32,825 nt of DNA from Clostridia bacterium (GTDB taxonomy: Bacteria > Bacillota > Clostridia > Oscillospirales > CAG-272): NCBI GenBank assembly GCA_900768535.1, contig CAAGDE010000082.1:1-32825 (forward strand), read 5' to 3'. Made by a program: the position numbers and the translations under genes. The first letter of the stretch is position 1, and each line of letters opens with the position of its first letter. Positions 22,292 through 30,609 of the stretch are shown piece by piece. Under the pieces are notes generated by a model that was given only the letters and a program-made list of their open reading frames with translations, did no database searches and was not told the origin of the DNA.

Positions 22292-23989
22292 ATGAAGAAC
22301 AAAAAGCTATTGGCAGCCCTGATCCTTGCGATGGTCGCAATTCTCTGCTTTTCCAATGTCTCGCTCGTTGCCGTCTCTGCAGAAGCTCCGGCAACGAATT
22401 CCTCCGTATCGGTGTATGACGGCACACCGGACACCACATGGTTTCAGAAGGATGTCAAGGAGTACACCCTGACAACTGCGGCACAGTTTGCAGGCCTTGC
22501 AACCGTTTGTAAAAACAACGGCAGTCTTGCAGGCTATACCATCCGTCTCGGCTGTGACATGGTGTTCAACAGCGGAGATGCTTCCAAATGGAGTGCCGGT
22601 AACGAGCCGACCTATTCCTATACGCCGATTCCGAAATTCGACGGTACGCTGGACGGCTGCGGGCACATCATTTCCGGGCTTTATTATAACTCGAATCAGG
22701 GAGACGTGGGATTGATCTCAAAAAGCGCCCAGGGTGTGATCAAAAATCTCGGGATTGTCAATTCCAGTTTTACGACGACCGGAAACCGGTGCGGCTCCCT
22801 GATCGGAGGCACTGGTGCAGCCGTTAAGTTCGAGAATATTTATTCCGATGCGCTGATCAGTGCGAATAATCAGGCAGGCGGGCTCGTCGGGCTGGGAGGC
22901 GGTCAGTTCACCAAATGTGTTTTTGCGGGCAGCGCAACCGCAACGGCAAATTATAGTGGCGGTATGCTGGGGGAGGATAACGGAGCAAAAGCTGTCTTTA
23001 CCGACTGTATCAACCTCGGCAGTATCCAGGCGAAGGGGAACCGTGCCGGCGGAATGGCAGGACAGCTCAGAGTGAAAGGCGAAACGCTGACCCGCTGCGT
23101 CAACAGCGGAACGGTCAGCGGCAGCATCAGTGGTGCAATGGTAGGACGCAGAGCGGCAGCCGAGATGGTGGTTGATCGTTGCGTATACATCCGGGAGTAC
23201 GGCGAGAAGCTGGAAGGAGATGTTGCTGGCGGCTCCTGTACAGAAACCAACAAGGCGGTTTATGATCGTCGCCAGATCAAGGGGCAGTGCCTCTTTGAAG
23301 CGAACGGTTGGGTCGCCATGAAGGACGGCTGTCCGATGCCTTCTCAAACCGTTGCGGATCTCGCAGTCAAGGCGGACATTCTGCGCAACGGCGCGACAAA
23401 AGCGGATGAATGGGGGCTTTCCACGCTGTGGGGCGCATCCATGAGAACCGCATCGCCCTCCGGCTTGCGCTTTGAAACGCGAATCAGCAAAGCCGCATAC
23501 AACAGCCTGGTGGAAACCTACGGTGCGGACAAGGTGAAAATGGGGACCGTGATTGTTCCTGCCGTGTATGTTCTGGAGGCGGAGAGCTTTACCAAGGCTT
23601 CGCTGGAACAGCTTGAAAAGACCGGAACGAAATATCTGGACGTTCGGGCGGATGCATTTTTCCGCGAAACCGAAAACGACTATGTCTTCTCGGCATCGGT
23701 GGTCAATATCCGCGAGGAAAACCGGGAGCTGGCATTTGCTGCCATTGGGTATATCGAAATCAACGGAGAGAGCCATTACAGTCGCACCATCGCACAGCGG
23801 AGCGTTTCCGAAGTGGCGATTGCGGCGCTGAAGGATACCGCTACCGAACAAACCGCGGAATATGCATATCCCATGAAGGTGAACGGGCAGACGGTTTACA
23901 GCTATCTCACAGTGGAAGAGCGCACCATCATAAACGGCTTTGCGGTATGGGGCGATGATTCCTATGGCGCACAGATCGAATGGAACTGA
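22292..23989 (+). CDS. Secreted GLUG-repeat protein with C-terminal shared YGAD domain
   Basis: A 565-residue exported protein with a signal peptide (1-30, AVSA cleavage). Residues 40-300 contain GLUG-type beta repeats: FDGTLDGCGHIISGLYY, then KNLGIVNSSF, AGGLVG, YSGGMLGE and RAGGMAGQ, as seen in surface adhesins and beta-solenoid proteins. It shares (V/L)Y(D/S)GTPDT(T/S)WF near the N-terminus with the protein at 27630. Residues 380-550 are the YGAD domain also found in the 10539 protein: GASMR, GLRFET, ETYGADKVKMGTVIVP. There is no anchor, so it is released or bound non-covalently. Start 22292 has AAAGGGGAATCAATT upstream. Confidence 0.75.
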   Translation: MKNKKLLAALILAMVAILCFSNVSLVAVSAEAPATNSSVSVYDGTPDTTWFQKDVKEYTLTTAAQFAGLATVCKNNGSLAGYTIRLGCDMVFNSGDASKWSAGNEPTYSYTPIPKFDGTLDGCGHIISGLYYNSNQGDVGLISKSAQGVIKNLGIVNSSFTTTGNRCGSLIGGTGAAVKFENIYSDALISANNQAGGLVGLGGGQFTKCVFAGSATATANYSGGMLGEDNGAKAVFTDCINLGSIQAKGNRAGGMAGQLRVKGETLTRCVNSGTVSGSISGAMVGRRAAAEMVVDRCVYIREYGEKLEGDVAGGSCTETNKAVYDRRQIKGQCLFEANGWVAMKDGCPMPSQTVADLAVKADILRNGATKADEWGLSTLWGASMRTASPSGLRFETRISKAAYNSLVETYGADKVKMGTVIVPAVYVLEAESFTKASLEQLEKTGTKYLDVRADAFFRETENDYVFSASVVNIREENRELAFAAIGYIEINGESHYSRTIAQRSVSEVAIAALKDTATEQTAEYAYPMKVNGQTVYSYLTVEERTIINGFAVWGDDSYGAQIEWN

Positions 23990-24005
23990 ATGGAGGATAA
24001 CGAAG

Positions 24006-24146
24006 ATGATGAAAAAAACATATCTGTACCCCGAAGCTGATTGGATTGCCTGTCCCGCAGACGTGATTACTTCTTCCGGTTCCGATCCTTACGCAGTTGA
24101 CGCGCAGTGGGATTTGGATTCCGTCACTGTCCTTCCGAAGCACTGA
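24006..24146 (+). CDS. Small peptide (46 aa), counterpart of the one at 12415
   Basis: Begins MMKKTYLYPEADWIACPADV, then ITSSGSDPYAVDAQW and an acidic tail ending LPKH. GGAGG (23992-23996) precedes the double ATG at 24006/24009. It lies 16 bases after the secreted GLUG/YGAD gene, exactly as the 47-aa peptide follows the first YGAD gene. Length, basic start, Tyr-x-x-Pro spacing and the Ser/Thr turn agree between the two. No signal peptide or known peptide-modifying enzyme is in the window. Function unknown. Confidence 0.65.
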   Translation: MMKKTYLYPEADWIACPADVITSSGSDPYAVDAQWDLDSVTVLPKH

Positions 24147-24167
24147 CGGACTGACTGGATCGGAACA

Positions 24168-26150
24168 ATGAAAAAAATCAGTCGGCTGTTCTGTATCATC
24201 CTGCTTGCGGCTCTCAGCCTTCCTCTGCACGCAACCGCCGCCGCGGAGGAAGGGCTGCGCCCTGATTCTGTCAGAGAGCTGTATAACGGGGTCGGGTTTT
24301 CGTCTTACGCTCTGCCGTCGGATTCCGCATACGGCTTGCAGAAATTCTGGACAGTGGAGTTTGATCCTACACAGCGGGATCTTTATTTCCATGTGGTGTG
24401 CGGGAGCGATTATGCCAACCGGTTGAATACCGTGAGCAAAACCGTACAGACCTTTGCAAAGAACCATCCGGAGCTGACGCCGGTTGCGGCGGTCAACGGC
24501 GATCTCTGGATGACGGGCTATGCTCACTCCCGCGTGGAGGGGTCCGGCACAAGCTACCTTGGGTACTCGGATGCGGTGGTCACCCGCGAACTGACCGTCC
24601 CGCGCGGCTTTAATATGTACGGCGGTGAAATCATTACGTCCACGCACATTCCGCAGGAAACGCCGTATGAAGGGGATTTCTATTCCTTCGGGATGACCGG
24701 GAGCGGGGTTGCCGTTATCGGAAATCCGCAGGTGGAGGTCAGTGTGCAGAATCGGACCTCCGGAAGCCGGAGCCTTTTTGCGGACGGCATCAACCGCCTG
24801 CCGGCAGACAACGCAATGATTCTGTACACCGACCGGGGATGCGCCTCGAACTACGCGCTTTCGGATGCATATGAAGTGATCATTGACTGCCCGGAGGATT
24901 ACACCGTTTGCCACGGCGCCGTGCTCGCCGGAACCGTGACGGCTGTTTCCGCACCCGGAACGGCGAGGGAGGGCATGAAGCAAAACCGTCTCATCCTGAC
25001 CGCCCGCGGTTCCCGCCTGGATGCGCTTTCCGGCTTTTCGGTGGGGGATCAGGTGGAGATCCGCGTTTCGGTCAGCGACAAAATGGGCAACAGCGGGCTG
25101 TGGCAAAAGGTGACCGAGGCTGTGGGGGGACATCTGCCCATCATTCTGAACGGTGTTTCCACCGGACTGACCGAAACGACGAGTTATCCGTCGAGCATGA
25201 TCGGTATCCGGCAGAACGGAAATGTCGTGCTTATAACGAACGACGGCAGGCAGGCGGGACACAGCACCGGCTTCCGCATTTCCCAACTGGATGCACTTTG
25301 CAAGGAGCTGGGATTGATTGATGCCTTTTTGCTGGACGGCGGCGGAAGCGCCGAAATGGTGACCGTTTCCGGCGGCTCCTGCACGGTCGTCAACCGACCG
25401 AGCGACGGACAGGAACGGACTGTGGTCAATACGGTCATTCTTTCTTACGGAGCGCCGCACGGCACCGAGCCCGAGACCGTTGTTCGTTTTGACAGCGAGG
25501 CGGTCCGGAACCGGCTGCTGGATGCCTATCACGTTCGCTGTGACGGCTCGGCGAATACCCTGCGTATGACTCTGACCGAGAAACGCACTCCGTGGGCGGC
25601 TGTAGGGGTTAGCGGCGGCGGGCTGAATCTTGCAAAGTATCCGTACGTGGTGGTGACCGCCGCTTGCGACAGTGCCATGACCGAGCACAATCAGATGAAG
25701 CTGTGCTTTCTGACCGCCCCGGGGAGCGAGGTCCTGCAGGCACCCGGCAAAACGGTTCCCTTTTCTGCCGGGGAGGGGATGCGTGCACGTATGCTGGACT
25801 GCTCGCTTGACCGGAACTGGAAGGGGGAGCTGTACGGCTTCCGGTTTCAGCTGTTTGATTATTACGGCGTCGGAACCGTCGGGGAGAGCGTAGAAATTGA
25901 GGAAATCGCCTTTTTCGCCTCCCGTGACGAAGCGGAAGCATATTGCCGACAGATCAATCTGCAAAAAACTTCGACGGCGGACACCGAACAGACGGAGCCG
26001 CCAAAGGGAACGGCAGAAACACCCGCCGGATGTCAGAGTGCCTTTTCGGTCGGCTTGCCGTGCCTGGCTTTTGCCGCTGTCTGCGTTGCCGGCGTTGCGG
26101 GGGCAGTCGGCCGGAAATATCGAATCAAACGGAGGTCTGATGAAAAATGA
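24168..26150 (+). CDS. Membrane-anchored phosphodiester glycosidase (NAGPA-like domain)
   Basis: A 660-residue surface protein with a signal peptide (1-25, AxA-type) and a C-terminal membrane segment (about 628-650) followed by a basic RKYRIKRR. The central domain (about 70-440) is of the phosphodiester glycosidase/NAGPA (exopolysaccharide biosynthesis) family: AAVNGDLW near residue 105, GHLPIILNG, LITNDGRQ and the hallmark LLDGGGSAEMV (about 386-396), then RTVVNTVILSYG. The C-terminal ~180 residues before the anchor look like a carbohydrate-binding module. It probably removes a phosphodiester-linked sugar from cell-surface or host glycans. The ribosome site is weak (CGGAAC). It overlaps the next gene by 4 bp. 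Confidence 0.8.
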   Translation: MKKISRLFCIILLAALSLPLHATAAAEEGLRPDSVRELYNGVGFSSYALPSDSAYGLQKFWTVEFDPTQRDLYFHVVCGSDYANRLNTVSKTVQTFAKNHPELTPVAAVNGDLWMTGYAHSRVEGSGTSYLGYSDAVVTRELTVPRGFNMYGGEIITSTHIPQETPYEGDFYSFGMTGSGVAVIGNPQVEVSVQNRTSGSRSLFADGINRLPADNAMILYTDRGCASNYALSDAYEVIIDCPEDYTVCHGAVLAGTVTAVSAPGTAREGMKQNRLILTARGSRLDALSGFSVGDQVEIRVSVSDKMGNSGLWQKVTEAVGGHLPIILNGVSTGLTETTSYPSSMIGIRQNGNVVLITNDGRQAGHSTGFRISQLDALCKELGLIDAFLLDGGGSAEMVTVSGGSCTVVNRPSDGQERTVVNTVILSYGAPHGTEPETVVRFDSEAVRNRLLDAYHVRCDGSANTLRMTLTEKRTPWAAVGVSGGGLNLAKYPYVVVTAACDSAMTEHNQMKLCFLTAPGSEVLQAPGKTVPFSAGEGMRARMLDCSLDRNWKGELYGFRFQLFDYYGVGTVGESVEIEEIAFFASRDEAEAYCRQINLQKTSTADTEQTEPPKGTAETPAGCQSAFSVGLPCLAFAAVCVAGVAGAVGRKYRIKRRSDEK

Positions 26151-27493
26151 AGCGATTGCTGATCTTACTTTTGACGGTTGCGTTGCTCCTGACGGCAGGA
26201 GGTCTTTCCGCTTGCCGGACATCGACCCCTCCGGAGCTGCCGGGTGACCGGGATTCCGTTATCACGGAACCCTCCGGGGAGGTGACCGGGTCGGAGTCCG
26301 CAACCGGTTCTGCCGACTCCGAACCGACAGCGACAACGCAGCAGGAGACGGATTCCGAGCCGGAACCCCGGATTCCGGTGCTGGAAATGGTCAAAAAAAC
26401 CGCTGCTGCCGGTTATACCTGCGGAGATTCCTCTGTTCTTTACAAGGTGAACCGGTATACGCAGCAGCAGTACGATGACGTATGTTCCCGCCTGAAGGAG
26501 GAAGGGTATCTGCTGTACTCCGAGTGGGAAGTCAACTCCAACTGCTTCCGCACCTATGTCAAGGGGTCGCAGATGCTGCACACCGGATTCTTTGCCGCGA
26601 CAAAAACCTTTCACTGCACGGTCTCCGATCATGCACAACGGCTGCCGGCTGCCGTGCAGGGAATGGGAAAGACACGTGAAGCGAGTGTGACACAGATTTA
26701 TTCCAGCCATCTCAACGGCATGGGATACATCGTTCGCCTGGAAGACGGAAGCTTCATCCTTTATGACGGCGGTTATGCCGACTGTGTGGAGGAAATCTGG
26801 AAACAGCTCTGCCAGCTCAACGGCGGCGAGGACGGGATTGTGATACGCGCCTGGGTGCTGACCCATTCCCATGCCGACCATTATGCGGCGTTTGCTCCGT
26901 TCGGCAATCAGTACGGGCTGAAGGTGACGCTTGAGACGGTTATGGTGGCGATGCCCGCACAGGCACATTGCGAAAACCTTTATCTTCACCGCCACCTGCG
27001 TAAGGCGGTCGACGTCTATCGCAACGGAGCCGACATTCCGATTCTGAACGTGCATACCGGCATGGTCTTCCGGTATCCCGGCGCACGGCTGGAGATACTG
27101 TGCACGCCGGATGAGCTTTATATCCAAAGCGTGCCGAAGGATTTCAATGAAAGCAGTATCATTTCCCGTGTTTCAACGAACAGCGGGAGCGTGGTCATTC
27201 TGGGAGATGCGGGAATTGCCGCCTGCAATTTCACCATCGATCACTTTGGAGACGCACTGAAAAGCGATGTGGTTCAGGTGTCGCACCACGGATGTGAAAC
27301 CGCACCGTGGACGATTTATCAGAAGATTGCCGCATCGGTCCTGTTTTGGCCCTGCGATCAGGCACTGCACGATTCCACACGGAACGGTCTGGTAAAGTAC
27401 CGCCTGCAGAACCTGCAGTCCACCAAGCGAAACTATCTGCATGACCGGGAAAGCGTAACCGTCGTGTTTTCCGAGCTGCGTTCGCTTGATTAA
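26147..27493 (+). CDS. Metallo-beta-lactamase-fold lipoprotein (ComEC-like hydrolase domain)
   Basis: A 448-residue lipoprotein (Cys23 in GGLSAC) with a long Thr/Ser/Glu linker to about residue 75. A metallo-beta-lactamase domain follows from about 180: YIVRLEDGSFILYDGG, the motif THSHADH (239-245), VVILGDAG, VSHHGCETAPW. Such extracellular domains resemble the ComEC C-terminal type, which act on nucleic acids or phosphodiesters. A phosphodiester role would fit the glycosidase before it. Residues 76-180 form an extra N-terminal domain I do not recognise. Translation is coupled through the ATGA overlap. Confidence 0.8.
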   Translation: MKRLLILLLTVALLLTAGGLSACRTSTPPELPGDRDSVITEPSGEVTGSESATGSADSEPTATTQQETDSEPEPRIPVLEMVKKTAAAGYTCGDSSVLYKVNRYTQQQYDDVCSRLKEEGYLLYSEWEVNSNCFRTYVKGSQMLHTGFFAATKTFHCTVSDHAQRLPAAVQGMGKTREASVTQIYSSHLNGMGYIVRLEDGSFILYDGGYADCVEEIWKQLCQLNGGEDGIVIRAWVLTHSHADHYAAFAPFGNQYGLKVTLETVMVAMPAQAHCENLYLHRHLRKAVDVYRNGADIPILNVHTGMVFRYPGARLEILCTPDELYIQSVPKDFNESSIISRVSTNSGSVVILGDAGIAACNFTIDHFGDALKSDVVQVSHHGCETAPWTIYQKIAASVLFWPCDQALHDSTRNGLVKYRLQNLQSTKRNYLHDRESVTVVFSELRSLD

Positions 27494-27533
27494 CCTACCC
27501 GGAACCCGAAATCTGCAACAATCAAAAATCAAA

Positions 27534-27613
27534 GCAATCCCGCGTCATTCCGGCGGCAGTGCCAAAAAACGCCGCAGAATGCAGCTGCACCGGTCGCGGA
27601 AGCGCGGGATTGC
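27534..27613 (+). promoter_or_regulatory. Long intercistronic hairpin just before a ribosome site
   Basis: GCAATCCCGCG (27534-27544) pairs perfectly with CGCGGGATTGC (27603-27613). Inside, CATTC/GAATG and GCGGC/GCCGC make a nested stem. The outer stem closes four bases before AAAAGGAG of the next gene. It may control that gene or process the transcript. There is no T tract. Confidence 0.6.
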
Positions 27614-27629
27614 CACAAAAGGAGATATG

Positions 27630-29117
27630 ATGATGAGGTACAATTCTGCTTATAAAGTGTTTGCAATGGTAATGGCTGCCGTTCTGGCTTTATTCTGTAC
27701 GGTATTTGCATCGGCTGAGGAATCGACTCCGCAGGCATACTCTCTTTATTCCGGAACGCCGGATACATCCTGGTTTTCGGAGTCCAACCCGAATTATGAT
27801 GCAGCGAGCAAGACCTTTGTGCTGAATACGGCGGATGAATTTATGGGACTTCCTGCGGTGTGCAATCAGGATAATCATTTCCTGGCAGGCTATACCGTCA
27901 AGCTGGCTGCCAATCTTGTGCTCAACTATGGCAGCGCGGAGGAATGGGAGATCCGTCCGCCTCAATACGCCTATACGCCGGTCGCGGAATTCCGCGGGAC
28001 CTTTGACGGAGACGGGCATTTCATCAGCGGTGTGTTCATTGCCAGCGGAGCCGGAAACATCGGTTTGTTTTCTACTCTTAACGGCGCAACCGTGAAGAAT
28101 GTTGCCGTCGTGAACAGCTTTATTCTGGCTGAACAGCAGGTTGGCGTCATTTGCGGAAGAATCAAAGGCACCGGTTCCACGGTGAGCAATGTCTATTCGG
28201 ATGCGATCATCATTGCAACCAAGCATCACGCAGGCGGTATCGTCGGCGCTTTGGAGCACGGCGAGGGAACGCTGACCGGCATGAGCTGTTTTGAAAAGCT
28301 GGCTTTTGAAGGCAGCGTGATGGTGCTGGGCGGGCAGTATGCCGCAGGCATCTTTTCGAACACAAACGGTAAGCCGTTCACGCTGTCCGACTGCATCAAT
28401 ACCGGACATATCACCGCGATGACACAGCGCGCAGGCGGCATTATGGCAATCTCTCACATTGATGCGGCTTTTGAAAGCGATTCCAATGTTTCCCGCTGTC
28501 TGAATGCCGGGGTTATTGAAGCCGGAAACAAAAATTCCTCTCCCAAAAAGGGCGCCATTATCGGATATCATAAGGTCAATGTTCTGAACCTGAAGGACTG
28601 TGTGGCTGTTTCGGATGTTTACGATGTGACGGTTGGCGAGCTGGGATTTGAGCCTACGATCGTGGTAAATGAGACCGGAACCAAAAAAATGACTGCAACC
28701 GAGGTGAAGGGCAATGCGGTTATTGACGGTTGGGTTGCCGTGCCGGACAGCTATCCGATGCCCAGCGAAACGGTTGCGTCCATGCGCGCCGCGTATCTGG
28801 CGATGCGTGACACGCTTCTGAAGGCTCCCGATTCCTCTGACCCCGGAGAAAATCAGACCGACGAAACCGATGAAGGAACCGATGACAAGCCGAATCCTCC
28901 CACCTCCGGCGAAAACGTGACGACCGGGACGACCGGCGGAAATGCCGGACCGAGCGGAAACGGCACGGGCTCTCAAACCGAAAAAAGCAATCAGCCTGCA
29001 GATGGCGGCTGTGCCTCGCTGCTGTCTTCTGCCGCCGTTCTCCCGGTTCTGGCTTTGCTGGTGTGTTCTGCAGTGCTGTTCGGAAAGAGGAACCGCAAGG
29101 AGGATAACGCAAAATGA
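27630..29117 (+). CDS. Membrane-anchored GLUG-repeat surface protein
   Basis: A 495-residue paralogue of the N-terminal half of the 22292 protein: signal peptide (FASA cleavage), LYSGTPDTSWF, VLNTADEFMGLPAVC, FRGTFDGDGHFISG and GLUG-like repeats (NIGLFSTL, AGGIVGAL, YAAGIFSN, RAGGIMAI, KGAIIGYH). Instead of the YGAD domain it carries a Thr/Gly/Pro linker (about 405-460) and a C-terminal membrane segment with a basic tail (GKRNRKEDNAK). The pair therefore consists of a free and an anchored form. Three in-frame ATGs (27627, 27630, 27633) follow AAAAGGAG; 27630 or 27633 has the best spacing. It overlaps the next gene by 4 bp. Confidence 0.75.
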   Translation: MMRYNSAYKVFAMVMAAVLALFCTVFASAEESTPQAYSLYSGTPDTSWFSESNPNYDAASKTFVLNTADEFMGLPAVCNQDNHFLAGYTVKLAANLVLNYGSAEEWEIRPPQYAYTPVAEFRGTFDGDGHFISGVFIASGAGNIGLFSTLNGATVKNVAVVNSFILAEQQVGVICGRIKGTGSTVSNVYSDAIIIATKHHAGGIVGALEHGEGTLTGMSCFEKLAFEGSVMVLGGQYAAGIFSNTNGKPFTLSDCINTGHITAMTQRAGGIMAISHIDAAFESDSNVSRCLNAGVIEAGNKNSSPKKGAIIGYHKVNVLNLKDCVAVSDVYDVTVGELGFEPTIVVNETGTKKMTATEVKGNAVIDGWVAVPDSYPMPSETVASMRAAYLAMRDTLLKAPDSSDPGENQTDETDEGTDDKPNPPTSGENVTTGTTGGNAGPSGNGTGSQTEKSNQPADGGCASLLSSAAVLPVLALLVCSAVLFGKRNRKEDNAK

Positions 29118-30595
29118 AGCGATTATTCAGACAGGGCTGCTGTCTGTTGGCGGGAATGCTGGCACTTCTGCCCTTTGCCGGATGCCGTAAGCAGCAGGAC
29201 AAACCGGATACCCCTGCATCCTCGGGCGGTGCGCAAACCGAAGCTCTGTATGACGCGGACGGTTACCTGAACGATCAGCTTCCGCGCAACCTGAGCTTCG
29301 GCGGAGAGGAAATCAGACTCCTGTACTGGTCTGACGTGGAGATGCAGGAATTCGAAGCGGAGGAGCAGAAGGACGGGGAGCTGATCAACAATGCGATCTT
29401 CAGCCGCAACAAGACGGTTGAGGACCGGTTGGGCGTTTCGCTGAAATGGCTTCCGCAGGTCGGCAGCTCCACCGATTACAATTTCAACAAGTTTACTGCC
29501 GCAGTTGAGCAGGATCAGCTTGCAGGGAACGATTACGACGTTTATGCGACCTATTCTCCCGGCGCGGGAATCCTTGCCTCTCGCGGATACAACCGGGATC
29601 TGATGAGCGTGAAATATTTTGACGCAGAGAACCCGTGGTGGCCGGCATCTTTGATCGATACCTGTACCGTTGGCGGAAAGCTTTACTATGCCTCGGGCGA
29701 TATCTCCACCAATACACTGCACTTTATGTACGGGGTGTACTACAACGCGGACAAGATTGCCGCGCTGAACCTGAGCGACCCGTACGAGCTGGTGAAGAGC
29801 GGGGATTGGACGCAGGAAAAGATGTTTGAAATGGCGAGCGGTCTGTATAAGGACAGCGGAACCGGGAAACCGACGGATGATTCCTACGGCTTTGTCACCA
29901 TCGGTGTGCATTATGATGCATTCCTGATCGCCTCCGATATGCGCATGGTGAGACGGTCGGGAAACGGTGATTGGTGCCTCTCCGAAGATTTTTCCTCTTC
30001 TCGGCTCCATGAGCTGATCCTCAAATTGGGACGGAGCATCTCCAAATCCGATGACAGCTACAGCGGAAACGGGTATGCGGAGATCTTTTCAGCCAATCGG
30101 AGTCTGTTTGTGCTGGACCGTGTCTACCTTGCCTATATGAGACTGCAGGATGTGACCTTCAAGTATGGCGTGGTTCCGGTTCCGAAGTATGAAAAAAAGC
30201 AGACCGGGTATTATACCTGTGTCGGACACCCGTTCACGCTGTATTGCATTTCCCGTGGGATCAGCGGGGAACGTGCCGACATGGCAGGAGCGGTGCTGGA
30301 ATGCCTGGCATCGGAAGCCTATCGAAAGACCACTCCTGCCGTGTTTGAGGTCACCTATAAGCTGCGTTATTCCGAAGGGGCAGAGATGGGCGAGATGTTT
30401 GATTATATTCGCGCAGGGATTGTATTTGACATTGCCAGAATCCAGAATGTTGCCACGGGACAGATCTATCAGATCTTTCAGAGTGCGGTTGCGTCTTCGG
30501 GCACCGGATGGGTCGCGCTGGTAAAAGCAAACGCGGAGACCTTCTCCGAGAAATTGGAAATTTTAGTCGAAAGCTTGAAATCATACGGTAATTAG
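29114..30595 (+). CDS. Solute-binding-like lipoprotein without permease
   Basis: A 493-residue lipoprotein (lipobox FAGC, Cys24) with an extracellular solute-binding fold: IRLLYWSD near the start, RNKTVEDRLGVSLKW, DYDVYATYSPG, VGGKLYYASGD, YYNADKIAALNL with DPYELVKSGDWT, FKYGVVPVPKY. Its overall plan matches the operon 1 protein at 14154, including (V/N)xGKLY and the VP(V/I)P(K/L)Y strand, but with modest identity. No permease is nearby. AAGGAGGATAACGCAAA precedes the start inside the previous gene. Confidence 0.8.
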   Translation: MKRLFRQGCCLLAGMLALLPFAGCRKQQDKPDTPASSGGAQTEALYDADGYLNDQLPRNLSFGGEEIRLLYWSDVEMQEFEAEEQKDGELINNAIFSRNKTVEDRLGVSLKWLPQVGSSTDYNFNKFTAAVEQDQLAGNDYDVYATYSPGAGILASRGYNRDLMSVKYFDAENPWWPASLIDTCTVGGKLYYASGDISTNTLHFMYGVYYNADKIAALNLSDPYELVKSGDWTQEKMFEMASGLYKDSGTGKPTDDSYGFVTIGVHYDAFLIASDMRMVRRSGNGDWCLSEDFSSSRLHELILKLGRSISKSDDSYSGNGYAEIFSANRSLFVLDRVYLAYMRLQDVTFKYGVVPVPKYEKKQTGYYTCVGHPFTLYCISRGISGERADMAGAVLECLASEAYRKTTPAVFEVTYKLRYSEGAEMGEMFDYIRAGIVFDIARIQNVATGQIYQIFQSAVASSGTGWVALVKANAETFSEKLEILVESLKSYGN

Positions 30596-30609
30596 CAAAG
30601 GAAGCATAT

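Noticed and set aside
23928..26222. 764-residue minus-strand frame opposite the phosphodiester glycosidase
   Set aside because: It is a shadow frame of GC-rich coding sequence and is rich in Arg/His/Pro with no motif.
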